A DNA stretch of 39,457 nt from Crocosphaera sp. (GTDB lineage: Bacteria; Cyanobacteriota; Cyanobacteriia; Cyanobacteriales; Microcystaceae), in assembly GCA_030065205.1 (NCBI GenBank), contig JASJDN010000038.1:1-39457 (forward strand), given 5' to 3'. A program made the translations under genes and the position numbers. Positions 17,533-26,131 of this stretch are shown here, piece by piece (position 1 is the stretch's first letter; each line of letters begins with the position of its first letter). The notes below the pieces were generated by a model, which worked only from the letters and a program-made list of their open reading frames with translations, ran no database searches and was not told where the DNA came from.

Positions 17533-18336
17533 ATGAGCTTTTCTAACATTGCTTTAACCATCGCTGGATCTGATAGTGGAGGAGCAGCAGGTATTCAAGC
17601 TGACTTAAAAACTTTTGCTTTTCATTGTGTTCATGGAACCAGTGTTATTACTTGTATTACGGCTCAAAATACCCTTGGGGTTAATCAAGTTCAAAAGATT
17701 AATTCAGACATGGTAAATGCTCAAATTGAAGCCATTATGAGCGATATTAAGGTGCAAGCAGTTAAGACAGGAATGTTATTCAATGAAGAGATTATTTTAA
17801 CGGTTTCTCAACAACTTAAACAATGGAAATTAGAGAAAGTTGTGGTTGATCCGGTCATGGTTTCTCGCACAGGCGTTAAATTAATTGATGATCGAGCGAT
17901 CGCCTCTTTAAAAACCCATTTAATTCCTCAGGCTTTGATCCTAACACCCAATCGTTACGAAGCACAAATTTTAAGCAATTTATCTATTCATTCTCTGGAA
18001 GATATGAAAAAAGCGGCACAAATTATTTATGATTTAGGGGCAAAATTTGTCTTAGTAAAAGGGGGAGGAATGACGGATAATTTACAGGGAATTGACGTTT
18101 GGTTTGATGGTGAAAATTGGGAGATTTTAACCACAAAAACTGTAAAGACAAAACATACACATGGGACTGGTTGTACCTTATCCGCAGCCATTACTGCTAA
18201 TTTAACGCTAGGAAAAGAGCCATTGATAGCAGTAAAACAAGCCAAAGCATATGTCACCACAGCCTTAAAATATGGGTTAGAGATTGGGAAAGGAACCGGT
18301 CCAGTTGGTCATTTTTTCCCCTTATTACAATCGTAA
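17533..18336 (+). CDS. thiD: Hydroxymethylpyrimidine (phosphate) kinase
   Basis: Makes hydroxymethylpyrimidine diphosphate for thiamine synthesis, phosphorylating HMP and HMP-P. The 267-aa length is standard. Ribokinase-fold motifs: ALTIAGSDSGGAAGIQADLKTF at the start (split: SDSGGAAGIQADLK), VKTGML, VVDPVMVSRTG, LTPNRYEA, VLVKGG and the anion hole/catalytic base HGTGCTLSAAI. It is 48 bp after the MacB-like gene on the same strand, so the two may be cotranscribed. No TPP riboswitch fits in that gap. Confidence 0.95.
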   Translation: MSFSNIALTIAGSDSGGAAGIQADLKTFAFHCVHGTSVITCITAQNTLGVNQVQKINSDMVNAQIEAIMSDIKVQAVKTGMLFNEEIILTVSQQLKQWKLEKVVVDPVMVSRTGVKLIDDRAIASLKTHLIPQALILTPNRYEAQILSNLSIHSLEDMKKAAQIIYDLGAKFVLVKGGGMTDNLQGIDVWFDGENWEILTTKTVKTKHTHGTGCTLSAAITANLTLGKEPLIAVKQAKAYVTTALKYGLEIGKGTGPVGHFFPLLQS

Positions 18337-18387
18337 ATTTTTCAAAAAACTTAATATAAATTAAGGTATAAAAACGTAAACTTTGGT

Positions 18388-18408
18388 TGCATTTTCAACC
18401 TTTTTATG
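18388..18408 (+). terminator. Possible weak terminator after thiD
   Basis: GGTTG-CATTTT-CAACC followed by TTTTTA. The 5-bp stem is short, so this is a tentative call. Confidence 0.35.
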
Positions 18409-18449
18409 CTCAATAAAGTAATAATAGAGATAAAAGGGAGGAAAAGGCG

Positions 18450-18761
18450 ATGAATGAATTTAAAGTGACTGAACAACAAAAAAAGAAACATGACAATCAA
18501 TTTTATACCCAAATCAATAAAAAAGCATCTCGTAAAATTAAAGCTAGACAGAATAAAAAAACGATTTGGTTTGTCATAGGAATGTTTGGTATGGTAGGGT
18601 GGTCAGTAGTCATCCCTACCCTTATTGGTATTGCCATTGGTGTGTGGATAGATACCCATATTCCTAGTCCCTATTCTTGGACTTTAATGTTGTTATGTAT
18701 TGGTTTGTTTGTTGGTTGTTTAACCGCTTGGTATTGGGTTAAACAAGAAAGCGATCGTTAA
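18450..18761 (+). CDS. AtpZ/AtpI (AtpQ-like) ATPase-associated membrane protein
   Basis: A 103-aa protein with a very basic N-terminal half (KKKHDNQ, KKASRKIKARQNKK) and two helices. GMFGMVGWSVVIPTLIGIAI plus GVWIDTHIPSPYSWTLML is the pattern I know from AtpQ of Na+-translocating N-type ATPase operons and from AtpZ, small subunits tied to Mg2+/Ca2+ handling or c-ring assembly. A good ribosome site (GGGAGGAAAAGGCG) precedes the ATG. In N-ATPase operons it is followed by atpR and the other subunits; here only a repeat follows. It may be an orphan relic or a free-standing member. Confidence 0.75.
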   Translation: MNEFKVTEQQKKKHDNQFYTQINKKASRKIKARQNKKTIWFVIGMFGMVGWSVVIPTLIGIAIGVWIDTHIPSPYSWTLMLLCIGLFVGCLTAWYWVKQESDR

Positions 18762-18792
18762 TCAAGTATCTGGATAAAAAATAGAAAAATAG

Positions 18793-18862
18793 AGATTGCT
18801 TCGGAGGCTGAATTAAGTCTCAAACCTTTTCTTTAGTCAAGATTTTGCCTCCTCGCAATGAC
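18793..18862. repeat. TCATTGCGAGG/GAAGCAATC repeat, reverse orientation
   Basis: GATTGCTTCGGAGG at the left and CCTCCTCGCAATGACA at the right. Same family as 15135-15199. It fills the gap between the convergent AtpQ-like and sugar-transferase genes. Confidence 0.75.
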
Positions 18863-18892
18863 AGTTTACTTTATTTTATATATCACTAATTA

Positions 18893-19573
18893 TTAATAAG
18901 CACCTTTACGACTAAGAACTACAAAAATTGTTTTAAAAATTAGTTGTAAATCGTATAAAATTGACCATTTTTTCTGATAGTTGAGATCCAGTTTAACCAC
19001 CTCTTCAAAATTAGTAATAGTAGACCGTCCGTTCACTTGCCATTCCCCTGTTAACCCTGGTTTAACCGCTAATCTTTGCCAATGATAAGCATTATATTGT
19101 GTCACTTCATCAAGGGTAGGAGGACGAGTACCCACTAAACTCATATCTCCCATCAACACATTCCAAAATTGAGGAAATTCATCCAAACTACTACGGCGTA
19201 AAAAGTAGCCAATATTAGTTACTCTGGGATCTTTATTATTCTTAAAAAAATGACCCTTTGCTTCATTTTTAATCAGATGCTGTTGTTGATCTGCATTAAT
19301 AATCATAGAACGAAACTTCCAAATACGAAACGGTTTTCCCTGTAAACCACAACGTATCTGACTATATAAAATAGGACCGGGGTCATCCCATTGCATAGCA
19401 ATAAAAATAGGAATAACAAGAATAAGGGTAAGCAACAATCCTATTATTGCGCCTAAGATATCAATGAAACGTTTAACTTTGCTATAAACAGAACAGTGAG
19501 GAAGAAAACTCTGATAGATAAGAGAATCTTGAGAACCTCTAGGAGTAAGGCGGTTAAAAGTTGTACTCACCAT
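18893..19573 (-). CDS. Undecaprenyl-phosphate sugar phosphotransferase
   Basis: A 226-aa initiating enzyme for exopolysaccharide or O-antigen synthesis that moves a sugar-1-phosphate to the lipid carrier. It is the short type: one membrane segment (IDILGAIIGLLLTLILVIPIFIA, as a re-entrant or spanning helix, about 38-60) and the cytoplasmic catalytic domain. Motifs: DPGPILYSQIRCGLQGKPF, WKFRSM, DEFPQFWNVLMGDMSLVGTRP (the catalytic Asp-Glu pair and the RP motif) and KPGLTGEWQVNGRS. No other polysaccharide gene is in the window, so the sugar cannot be assigned. Confidence 0.92.
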   Translation of the reverse strand: MVSTTFNRLTPRGSQDSLIYQSFLPHCSVYSKVKRFIDILGAIIGLLLTLILVIPIFIAMQWDDPGPILYSQIRCGLQGKPFRIWKFRSMIINADQQQHLIKNEAKGHFFKNNKDPRVTNIGYFLRRSSLDEFPQFWNVLMGDMSLVGTRPPTLDEVTQYNAYHWQRLAVKPGLTGEWQVNGRSTITNFEEVVKLDLNYQKKWSILYDLQLIFKTIFVVLSRKGAY

Positions 19574-19742
19574 GTTTAAAATCTTATTTAGTCTTACTCC
19601 TAGTATTCCTTAATAACCTTGGAAACTTAGCATCAGATCATCAAAAATTGCTAAGAAAATTAGTAAGATTAACTAAAATATGGAAACAAAATAAAATAAT
19701 TGATCCGTAATAATGCTGTTTTCTGTTAATGGAGAATCATTC

Positions 19743-20270
19743 TTATTCAATTGAACGCAAATAAGATTCATAACCCAATTTATCGAGGTTTTCTTGTTTA
19801 TCTAACACCATTTGTGCTAATTCTTGTCGATAGGTTTGGACTTTTTTCAGTAATGTTTCGTCGTGAGATGCTAACATTTGAATAGCTAACAATCCTGCAT
19901 TTTGCGCGTTACCAATGGCTACCGTTGCGACAGGAATACCTCTAGGCATTTGTACAATGGAGTAGAGAGAATCTACCCCCTGTAGGTGACGAGTGGCAAC
20001 GGGAACCCCAATGACGGGTAAAGGGGTCAAAGAAGCCACCATCCCCGGAAGATGGGCTGCTCCTCCTGCACCAGCAATAATTACCTTTAAACCCCGTTCA
20101 TGGGCAGTTTGAGCGTAGTTAAACATTCTTTCGGGAGTGCGATGTGCCGATACAATAGCGACTTCCCATCCCACTTCAAACTGCTGACAAACGGCGACCG
20201 CTTTTTCCATAGTGGGTAAGTCCGAGTCGCTACCCATAATAATACCGATAACAGGAGAAGAAGAGGTCAT
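19743..20270 (-). CDS. purE: N5-carboxyaminoimidazole ribonucleotide mutase
   Basis: Purine synthesis step converting N5-CAIR to CAIR. The 175-aa protein has the class I PurE signatures [50 protein letters not shown] and [13 protein letters not shown]-like [20 protein letters not shown]. The SDSD and AHR residues bind the substrate phosphate and form the active site. It is divergent from nagA with a 139-bp intergenic space. purK is not adjacent. Confidence 0.96.
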   Translation of the reverse strand: MTSSSPVIGIIMGSDSDLPTMEKAVAVCQQFEVGWEVAIVSAHRTPERMFNYAQTAHERGLKVIIAGAGGAAHLPGMVASLTPLPVIGVPVATRHLQGVDSLYSIVQMPRGIPVATVAIGNAQNAGLLAIQMLASHDETLLKKVQTYRQELAQMVLDKQENLDKLGYESYLRSIE

Positions 20271-20409
20271 GAAGATTAAATCAGTAGAATAAACAGCTAT
20301 TTTATGATATCATTTCAATAGAAATTATTTCATAATTCCCATTATGGTAAATATTTTCTCATTATTTTGATTAAGTGTCAATAAAAATAGCCATTATTTT
20401 GAGTAAAAA

Positions 20410-21570
20410 ATGTTAAAAGATATTACCATTATCAATGCTAAATTACCCGGGTATCAAGAGCAGCAAAAAATCCTGATCGATGGGCAAGGATTGATTGAAG
20501 ATATCCGCTCAATGGGAGTAACTCATTCAACTCAGAAAGGAGAAAAAATATACGATGCTCAAGGGGATTGGATTTCCTTGGGAGGTGTAGATTTACAAAT
20601 TAACGGTGGGTTAGGATTAGCCTTTCCAGAAATCCAAGAAAAAGATATACCTAAATTACACCAAATTTGTGAATTTTTATGGCAAGAAGGCATTGATTGT
20701 TTTTTACCCACCTTAGTGACAACATCTGTAGAAAATATACAGCGATCGCTCTCTATTTTTGAGCGATTTATGAAGATACAAAAAGAAGAAGAACTGGAAA
20801 CGGCAAAAGTCTTAGGCGTGCATTTAGAAGGACCATTTTTAAACCATGAAAAAAGAGGGGCGCATCCGTCTCAATACCTTTTAACCCCTTCTGTTGAAGC
20901 CATCGAATGGTTATTAGAAGGTTATGAATCTATCGTTAAAATTATCACTTTAGCACCGGAATTAGATATTACGGATGAGGTTATTCCCTATCTATCTTCG
21001 CGGGGAATTATTGCTAGTTTAGGTCATTCCCAAGCCAATGCCAAACAGGCAAGAAAAGCCTTTGAAATGGGTGCTTCAATGGTGACTCATGCCTTTAATG
21101 CCATGCCACCTTTACATCATCGTCAACCGGGATTATTGGGAGAAGCAATGATTAATCCTGATGTTTATTGTGGCTTAATTGCTGATGGAAATCATGTCTG
21201 TCCCACCATGATTGAATTATTATTAAGAGGCAGTCTTTATGAAAGAGGTGTGTTCTTGGTTAGTGATGCTTTATCTCCCATTGGTTTAGGGGATGGGGTT
21301 TATCCTTGGGATGATCGACAAATTGAAGTTAAAAAAGGAACAGCAAGACTAGCTAACGGCACTTTAGCAGGAACAACATTGCCTTTATTAGTGGGAGTTA
21401 AAAACTTAGTTGAATGGCAATTATGTCCCTTGGGAAATGCCATTGCTTTAGCCACAGAATCTCCCAGAAAAGTGATGAATTTACCTGGATTTTTTTCGGT
21501 TCAACCCGCTCACTTATTACGATGGAATTGGGATAAAGAACGCAATCAAGTTCATTGGAAAAGACTATAA
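20410..21570 (+). CDS. nagA: N-acetylglucosamine-6-phosphate deacetylase
   Basis: Amidohydrolase of 386 aa that removes acetate from GlcNAc-6-P during amino-sugar recycling. Motifs: the metal-binding GVHLEGPFLN (Glu), SLGHSQA and VTHAFNAMPPLHHRQPGL (His ligands), and the catalytic Asp in FLVSDALSPIG. The N-terminal beta-strand domain of the family and the C-terminal GTLAGTTLPL are present. The first part replaces the common HxH with LQINGG, as usual for NagA. No nagB is adjacent. Possibly used for peptidoglycan turnover. Confidence 0.94.
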   Translation: MLKDITIINAKLPGYQEQQKILIDGQGLIEDIRSMGVTHSTQKGEKIYDAQGDWISLGGVDLQINGGLGLAFPEIQEKDIPKLHQICEFLWQEGIDCFLPTLVTTSVENIQRSLSIFERFMKIQKEEELETAKVLGVHLEGPFLNHEKRGAHPSQYLLTPSVEAIEWLLEGYESIVKIITLAPELDITDEVIPYLSSRGIIASLGHSQANAKQARKAFEMGASMVTHAFNAMPPLHHRQPGLLGEAMINPDVYCGLIADGNHVCPTMIELLLRGSLYERGVFLVSDALSPIGLGDGVYPWDDRQIEVKKGTARLANGTLAGTTLPLLVGVKNLVEWQLCPLGNAIALATESPRKVMNLPGFFSVQPAHLLRWNWDKERNQVHWKRL

Positions 21571-21658
21571 AGAAAAAAGGTTAACAATTAATAATTAATC
21601 ATGATTTCGGTTGTTTTTAATGCTATGATTCTAAGTAGGAATTGATCACTATTCAACC

Positions 21659-22765
21659 ATGTCGGAATCCTATCCATCTCTCCACCTCCACACCGCTTAT
21701 AATCCTTATCCGAAGTGCGTTTTCTTGCAAGTCACCCCTAAGTTATCAGTAACATCTCAGGGGGAATTTAGTCTCGACTTAAATATGCACTTTAATGAAC
21801 AAGAAAAGTCGTTACTCAATGGTCAAATAACCTTTGGTATCAAAGGGGGTAAACTTAGCTTGATGGTAGAACAAGGGAAGATTATTGAACCGCAGCTAAA
21901 TAGTGATCTTCCGTTTAAATTAATAGAATCTTATGATAATAGTGTCATCTGGCATTTAATTGCCCAAACGGGACAATCTACAGTTAAGATTGACCATTTA
22001 TCCCCCTTAGCTACCATTAAACCTACTCAAGAATCGGTTGAAGTGACTGTCTCTTATCAAGTCAATTTAGCCGATATTTCTATCACCGACGTAACAGGAT
22101 TATGGCGACATGATATCCATCCCAATAAACATAGTATTTTAGAAAGAAAATTGGCTCAATTTTTGTGCAAAGAAAGACTATCTCCTGAAATTTCCATGAT
22201 CAAATTAGCCTCTAATCTATCAGGAGAAGTCAAAAAAATAGATAGCCCAACCACCCATATTAAACCGGAACACTTAGCCCAATTACATCAGTTAATTGAT
22301 AGCCTTTATGATATTAAAACAAACAATTTATTAGAATTAGCTAAAATTGCAGAATTAGACCCTCAAATTGACTTAGCAGGAGGCAATTTTTTAGCAACTG
22401 AATTAAGTGCAATTGAGTTAAGTGGAGCTAATTTAACTCACAGTAATTTTCGAGGGGCTAATTTAACCGATGCTGATTTGAGTGAAGCTGTGTTAAACTA
22501 CGCTAGGTTTAGTGGTGCTGATTTAAGTGGAGCTTATTTAGGCAATGCCAACTTACAGCAAGGGGATTTTTATCGTAGTAGTCTTGCCTTAGCTAATTTA
22601 ATTGGGACTGATTTAAGAGGGGCTAATTTACAGGATGCTAACTTAAGTCAGACTAATTTGAGTGGGGCTTTAGTTAAGGGATGTCAATTCGGTAATAATG
22701 AAGGAATGACCCCAGAAATAAAAGCTAACTTATTAGAAAGGGGCGCAGTTTTTCCTGAAAAATAA
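21659..22765 (+). CDS. Pentapeptide-repeat protein with an N-terminal beta domain
   Basis: A 368-aa protein. Residues 1-165 are beta-rich and unlike anything I can name; a Ser/Ile-rich helical spacer follows. About residues 240-345 are pentapeptide repeats of the A(D/N)LXX kind (LSGANLTHSNFRGANLTDAD, ADLSGAYLGNANLQQ, LRGANLQDANLSQTNLSGAL), expected to form a right-handed quadrilateral beta-helix about 20 units long. Such proteins are frequent in cyanobacteria and mostly uncharacterised. No signal peptide. It converges with the next gene, 13 bp away. Confidence 0.88.
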   Translation: MSESYPSLHLHTAYNPYPKCVFLQVTPKLSVTSQGEFSLDLNMHFNEQEKSLLNGQITFGIKGGKLSLMVEQGKIIEPQLNSDLPFKLIESYDNSVIWHLIAQTGQSTVKIDHLSPLATIKPTQESVEVTVSYQVNLADISITDVTGLWRHDIHPNKHSILERKLAQFLCKERLSPEISMIKLASNLSGEVKKIDSPTTHIKPEHLAQLHQLIDSLYDIKTNNLLELAKIAELDPQIDLAGGNFLATELSAIELSGANLTHSNFRGANLTDADLSEAVLNYARFSGADLSGAYLGNANLQQGDFYRSSLALANLIGTDLRGANLQDANLSQTNLSGALVKGCQFGNNEGMTPEIKANLLERGAVFPEK

Positions 22766-22778
22766 GAAAAAATGGTCA

Positions 22779-23144
22779 TTAATCCTCTGAAGTTAATCCA
22801 TCTTTAATTTCGATAAATAACCCAACAATATCGGTTAAAGAAATTTTCAATAAAGCCAGTATTCCCACAGCAATTAATAGAAGTCCCAACAAGAAATTAT
22901 CATCGGATAGAATAAGTCCTACTACAACGATAAAATAAGGAGAAACAATACCACTAATTTTCTCAACGATAGTAACAATTTCAGGATTTTCTTTAAAAGT
23001 TGATGGTTGTTCTTTTTTACTGACTTTGCTTAATTCTGTGTCATCTTGAGAACTATCTTCAAGTTCGGCTTCTGAAGGAAACATAATATCAGGAATCTCA
23101 ACATTTTCTGGGGAGTTTTCTTCTTTGGGTTGTCTTCCAAACAT
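22779..23144 (-). CDS. Small membrane protein, unknown function
   Basis: A 121-aa protein. The first 60 residues are acidic and disordered (PENVEIPDIMFPSEAELED). Two hydrophobic segments follow, about 66-81 (ISGIVSPYFIVVVGLI) and 85-104 (FLLGLLLIAVGILALLKI), ending in a short acidic tail. Starts MFGRQPKEE. It is 22 bp downstream of the flavoprotein gene on the same strand, so probably cotranscribed. I do not recognise the family. Confidence 0.7.
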   Translation of the reverse strand: MFGRQPKEENSPENVEIPDIMFPSEAELEDSSQDDTELSKVSKKEQPSTFKENPEIVTIVEKISGIVSPYFIVVVGLILSDDNFLLGLLLIAVGILALLKISLTDIVGLFIEIKDGLTSED

Positions 23145-23166
23145 AATTAACCTCTTATTGTTTAAT

Positions 23167-24666
23167 CTAGGGTAGCCAAAATGGGGGGATTAAATCATTA
23201 GTTATTTTACGTAAATTTTGGTTAATGACTCGTCCTAACTGAATATGAGGTTCATCTGGTTCTACAGGAATAATATTAGCAGGATTTCCTCCCAATGTTT
23301 CTATAACTAAATTAGCAGCTTCTAATCCAGTCACATAGGCTTTTTCCTGTGACCAAGAACCATGACCCGTAATGACCCAATCTCCACTTAAGTATAAATT
23401 AGTAATAGGAGATTTTGCAGGGAGTAAATACTGATAGCTACCCGGGGCAAAATGAGTCACTCCTTGATGGACTTTAATTACACGACTATCCACAATTTTA
23501 GCATTAGCAAAGCCTGGGATACAAGTGGTTAAATCTTGATGAACTTTTTTAACAATTTGTTCATCATTCATGGTTAATAATTGATTGGCGTGGTAAAAAT
23601 CTGCTTCGATAACACTCCCTGATAACTCTTTATATTCGTCATGAAGATTATTGAGATCAAAAAATGTCCATCCTGTCGTTTTATCGAAACCAAAACAAGC
23701 GTTAGACGGTAAAGGAATCTCAACTTTTTGATCAAACCATAAGCGAGTAGCTAAAACATCAATTCCCCCTAAATTTGATAAGTTAGAAAATTCTGAATAC
23801 TGATTTAAAACCTTACTTTCTCTCACTATTTTTTTAATTCCACTAATGCTAACCCCTAAAATAACCGCATCGGCTGCAAAAATTTCTTGATCACAAATCA
23901 CTCCTTTAGCCACACCTTGATTATTAACAATAATATCAGTAACTCGCTTATTAGTTAGAATTTTCCCCCCTAAACTTTCTATCTTCTCCACCCAAGGTTT
24001 AAAAATCATTTCCCCTACGGTTCCCCGACACCAAACCACATCAAAATTGGGTTGATGGGCTAAGATAAAATAATAGAGCATTCCTAAAGTTGCGGCTGCG
24101 CTGCATTGTTCTCCTGGGGCAAATAAACCCACTAATAACATGGGTTCAAACGCATCTTTATAGAGACGAGAAGATACCCCAAACTGTTTAAATAACTCCC
24201 TAGCGGTTACTTTATCGTATCGTTGCCAAGCTTGAGGGGAATTGTCAAAATCAATTAAGCTATACAGGAGGGGTAAAGCAGACAAACGATCAATTAAAGG
24301 AAGACGTTGAAACTTAGTATATAAAAAGGTTCCCAACGGAGTAGGTAAAAGGGGTTCATTTTGAAAAATTGGCGATTCTACCTCTAAACCGTCTGGAGAA
24401 TATTGGGAAGAACAAGTCCAATTTGTAAACGGATTTAACCCCAATTCTTCTACTAATTGAAAGATATTTTTATACGGATACCAAAAGCCATGAATTCCTG
24501 CTTCTATGGATTTTCCATCCTCCGTTTTCCAACCCGCAACTAACCCCCCAGGATAAGGAGATGCTTCCAATAAAGTAACATCATACCCTTGTTTGGCTAA
24601 GTGATAAGTTGCCCCTAAACCTGCCCAACCGGCACCCACCACCACAACTTTATTTTGTCTTGACAT
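23167..24666 (-). CDS. FAD-dependent desaturase-like oxidoreductase
   Basis: A 499-aa flavoprotein of the phytoene/zeta-carotene desaturase (amine-oxidase) superfamily. The dinucleotide site is KVVVVGAGWAGLGATYHL with the acidic end of beta-2 in LLEASPYPGG. The substrate-side GGLVAGW and FAPGEQCSAAATLGMLYYF region and the C-terminal FAD motif NLYLSGDWVITGHGSWSQEK are intact. It is not obviously PDS or ZDS themselves but one of their cyanobacterial and plant paralogs; a role in carotenoid or quinone chemistry is possible, unproven. Upstream on the same strand is DUF2330. Confidence 0.85.
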   Translation of the reverse strand: MSRQNKVVVVGAGWAGLGATYHLAKQGYDVTLLEASPYPGGLVAGWKTEDGKSIEAGIHGFWYPYKNIFQLVEELGLNPFTNWTCSSQYSPDGLEVESPIFQNEPLLPTPLGTFLYTKFQRLPLIDRLSALPLLYSLIDFDNSPQAWQRYDKVTARELFKQFGVSSRLYKDAFEPMLLVGLFAPGEQCSAAATLGMLYYFILAHQPNFDVVWCRGTVGEMIFKPWVEKIESLGGKILTNKRVTDIIVNNQGVAKGVICDQEIFAADAVILGVSISGIKKIVRESKVLNQYSEFSNLSNLGGIDVLATRLWFDQKVEIPLPSNACFGFDKTTGWTFFDLNNLHDEYKELSGSVIEADFYHANQLLTMNDEQIVKKVHQDLTTCIPGFANAKIVDSRVIKVHQGVTHFAPGSYQYLLPAKSPITNLYLSGDWVITGHGSWSQEKAYVTGLEAANLVIETLGGNPANIIPVEPDEPHIQLGRVINQNLRKITNDLIPPFWLP

Positions 24667-24710
24667 TGTTTTACCTGCTAAATGTTTTTAACCCAAAATA
24701 ACGATTAAAA

Positions 24711-26033
24711 TTAAAAAATTGATCGCCACCAAGGAACATCCTTAAACTCAACAAAATTAATCTTTTTACGAATATCATAAATGTTCCATCCGGTTAAGCG
24801 AGATAAAGTAACGGCTTCTTTTTCTTGTCTTTCTTTAACCGATTTATAATAACTATCTGCTGCATCACAGTCCCGTTTTTCTCGAAAGGGATGACGAATA
24901 ATATATCGTCCTTGGAAAAGCTGATTATTGGCTGTTTCTTGAAACTTCAAATCTTCAGGGAAATTATCCCGTTGATAGCGAACATGAAGACGGGTAATAA
25001 ACACATTATTAAACCTCCCACGACCCCCACTATTATCTAACCAAAATACCCCCGCTTTTTTTAACTCTTCTCTGTTTAATGGTTGTGCTGAACAAGGGTC
25101 ACAATTAGCCATATTCCAAGCATATTCTATAAACGCGACTTTCTTCCCATTTCGTTCATAGCTTTTCGTAAACATGGCTTTATAAAATGGGGCAAATTCT
25201 TCTTGTACAAACTCAGGAATTTCTAGATCAGAAGGAACTTTTACCGTCCGATAATTGGTTAATTCGATTTGCCCTTGAGGAGATAACAAGTAAACAATTA
25301 AATCCTGTTCTCCTTGAGCATTTAACATTCCTAAACGAATAGGTAACATAAATTTAGGAGATTCATAAGCCATCATCAACGGACGAAGGGATTTAAACCC
25401 GGTATTTTCGTATTCTGTTAAATTAACTTTCGCGACAAAAAATTTAAGATTTTGTTGAATATAAGGGCGTAAAATTTCCCTAGCACCATCGGGTATTTTA
25501 TAGCCATTTTCCTGTAACCAAATTTCTAACCCATTGGACTCTTTTGCACTGAGGATAACGATATCGTATTCTCCTACTGTAAACTCTTCTTCAACGGTTA
25601 CCCCTAACGCATTTTGGCGACTCGTTTTCATTTCTGAGTCTGCTTGAGATGCAGCCGGCATTCTAAAAGATTCCTCCTGAAGATAAGCACGACGACAAGG
25701 GTCTTCATCAAAATATTCTACCAATCTCGGCGCACTAAACCCATCCAATCTTTCAATAATTTCCGGTTCTCCGACTTTAACTTGTTCTTCTTTTAAAACA
25801 ACTGGAACCGGAACTACCATTGCAAAATCATTAACCTCCCCTTGGTAATCATTGGCCATGGTTAAAACAGTCCGTTTGCCATCCCTAGCAATGACCACTT
25901 GAGACGCTTGGTTATAGAGATCACTATCCGCTTTTGCTACATAAAAACCACAAAAAGCACTAGCAGAATTAATAGAAACTAATAAAAAGAGAAGAACTAA
26001 AAATATTAGGGTTAAACTACGGCTTAATTTCAT
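24711..26033 (-). CDS. DUF2330 protein, secreted
   Basis: A 440-aa exported protein. MKLSRSLTLIFLVLLFLLVS plus INSASAFCGFYVAKAD gives a clear signal peptide cut after SASA, with the characteristic FCGFYVAKADS start of DUF2330. ANDYQGEVNDFAMVVPVPVV is another family mark. Cysteines at DEDPC, NCDPC and KRDCD suggest disulfides or metal binding. No transmembrane segment beyond the signal. Function unknown. A strong hairpin at 26075-26108 separates it from the E2 gene upstream. Confidence 0.88.
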   Translation of the reverse strand: MKLSRSLTLIFLVLLFLLVSINSASAFCGFYVAKADSDLYNQASQVVIARDGKRTVLTMANDYQGEVNDFAMVVPVPVVLKEEQVKVGEPEIIERLDGFSAPRLVEYFDEDPCRRAYLQEESFRMPAASQADSEMKTSRQNALGVTVEEEFTVGEYDIVILSAKESNGLEIWLQENGYKIPDGAREILRPYIQQNLKFFVAKVNLTEYENTGFKSLRPLMMAYESPKFMLPIRLGMLNAQGEQDLIVYLLSPQGQIELTNYRTVKVPSDLEIPEFVQEEFAPFYKAMFTKSYERNGKKVAFIEYAWNMANCDPCSAQPLNREELKKAGVFWLDNSGGRGRFNNVFITRLHVRYQRDNFPEDLKFQETANNQLFQGRYIIRHPFREKRDCDAADSYYKSVKERQEKEAVTLSRLTGWNIYDIRKKINFVEFKDVPWWRSIF

Positions 26034-26074
26034 AATATTTTTTGTTGAATAGCTTAGGTAATAAGGTTAAGGAG

Positions 26075-26108
26075 TGGGGAAAAATCAGGCTTTTTCTGTT
26101 TTTCCCCA
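26075..26108 (-). terminator. Strong hairpin between E2 and DUF2330 genes
   Basis: Arms TGGGGAAAAA (26075-26084) and TTTTTCCCCA (26099-26108) plus inner CAG/CTG pairing give about 13 bp with one bulge. On the minus strand it follows the E2 stop at 26132. The poly-T lies inside the arm rather than after it, so termination strength is uncertain. Confidence 0.55.
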
Positions 26109-26131
26109 TTCTCCAGAGAGTCGCACTCTAT

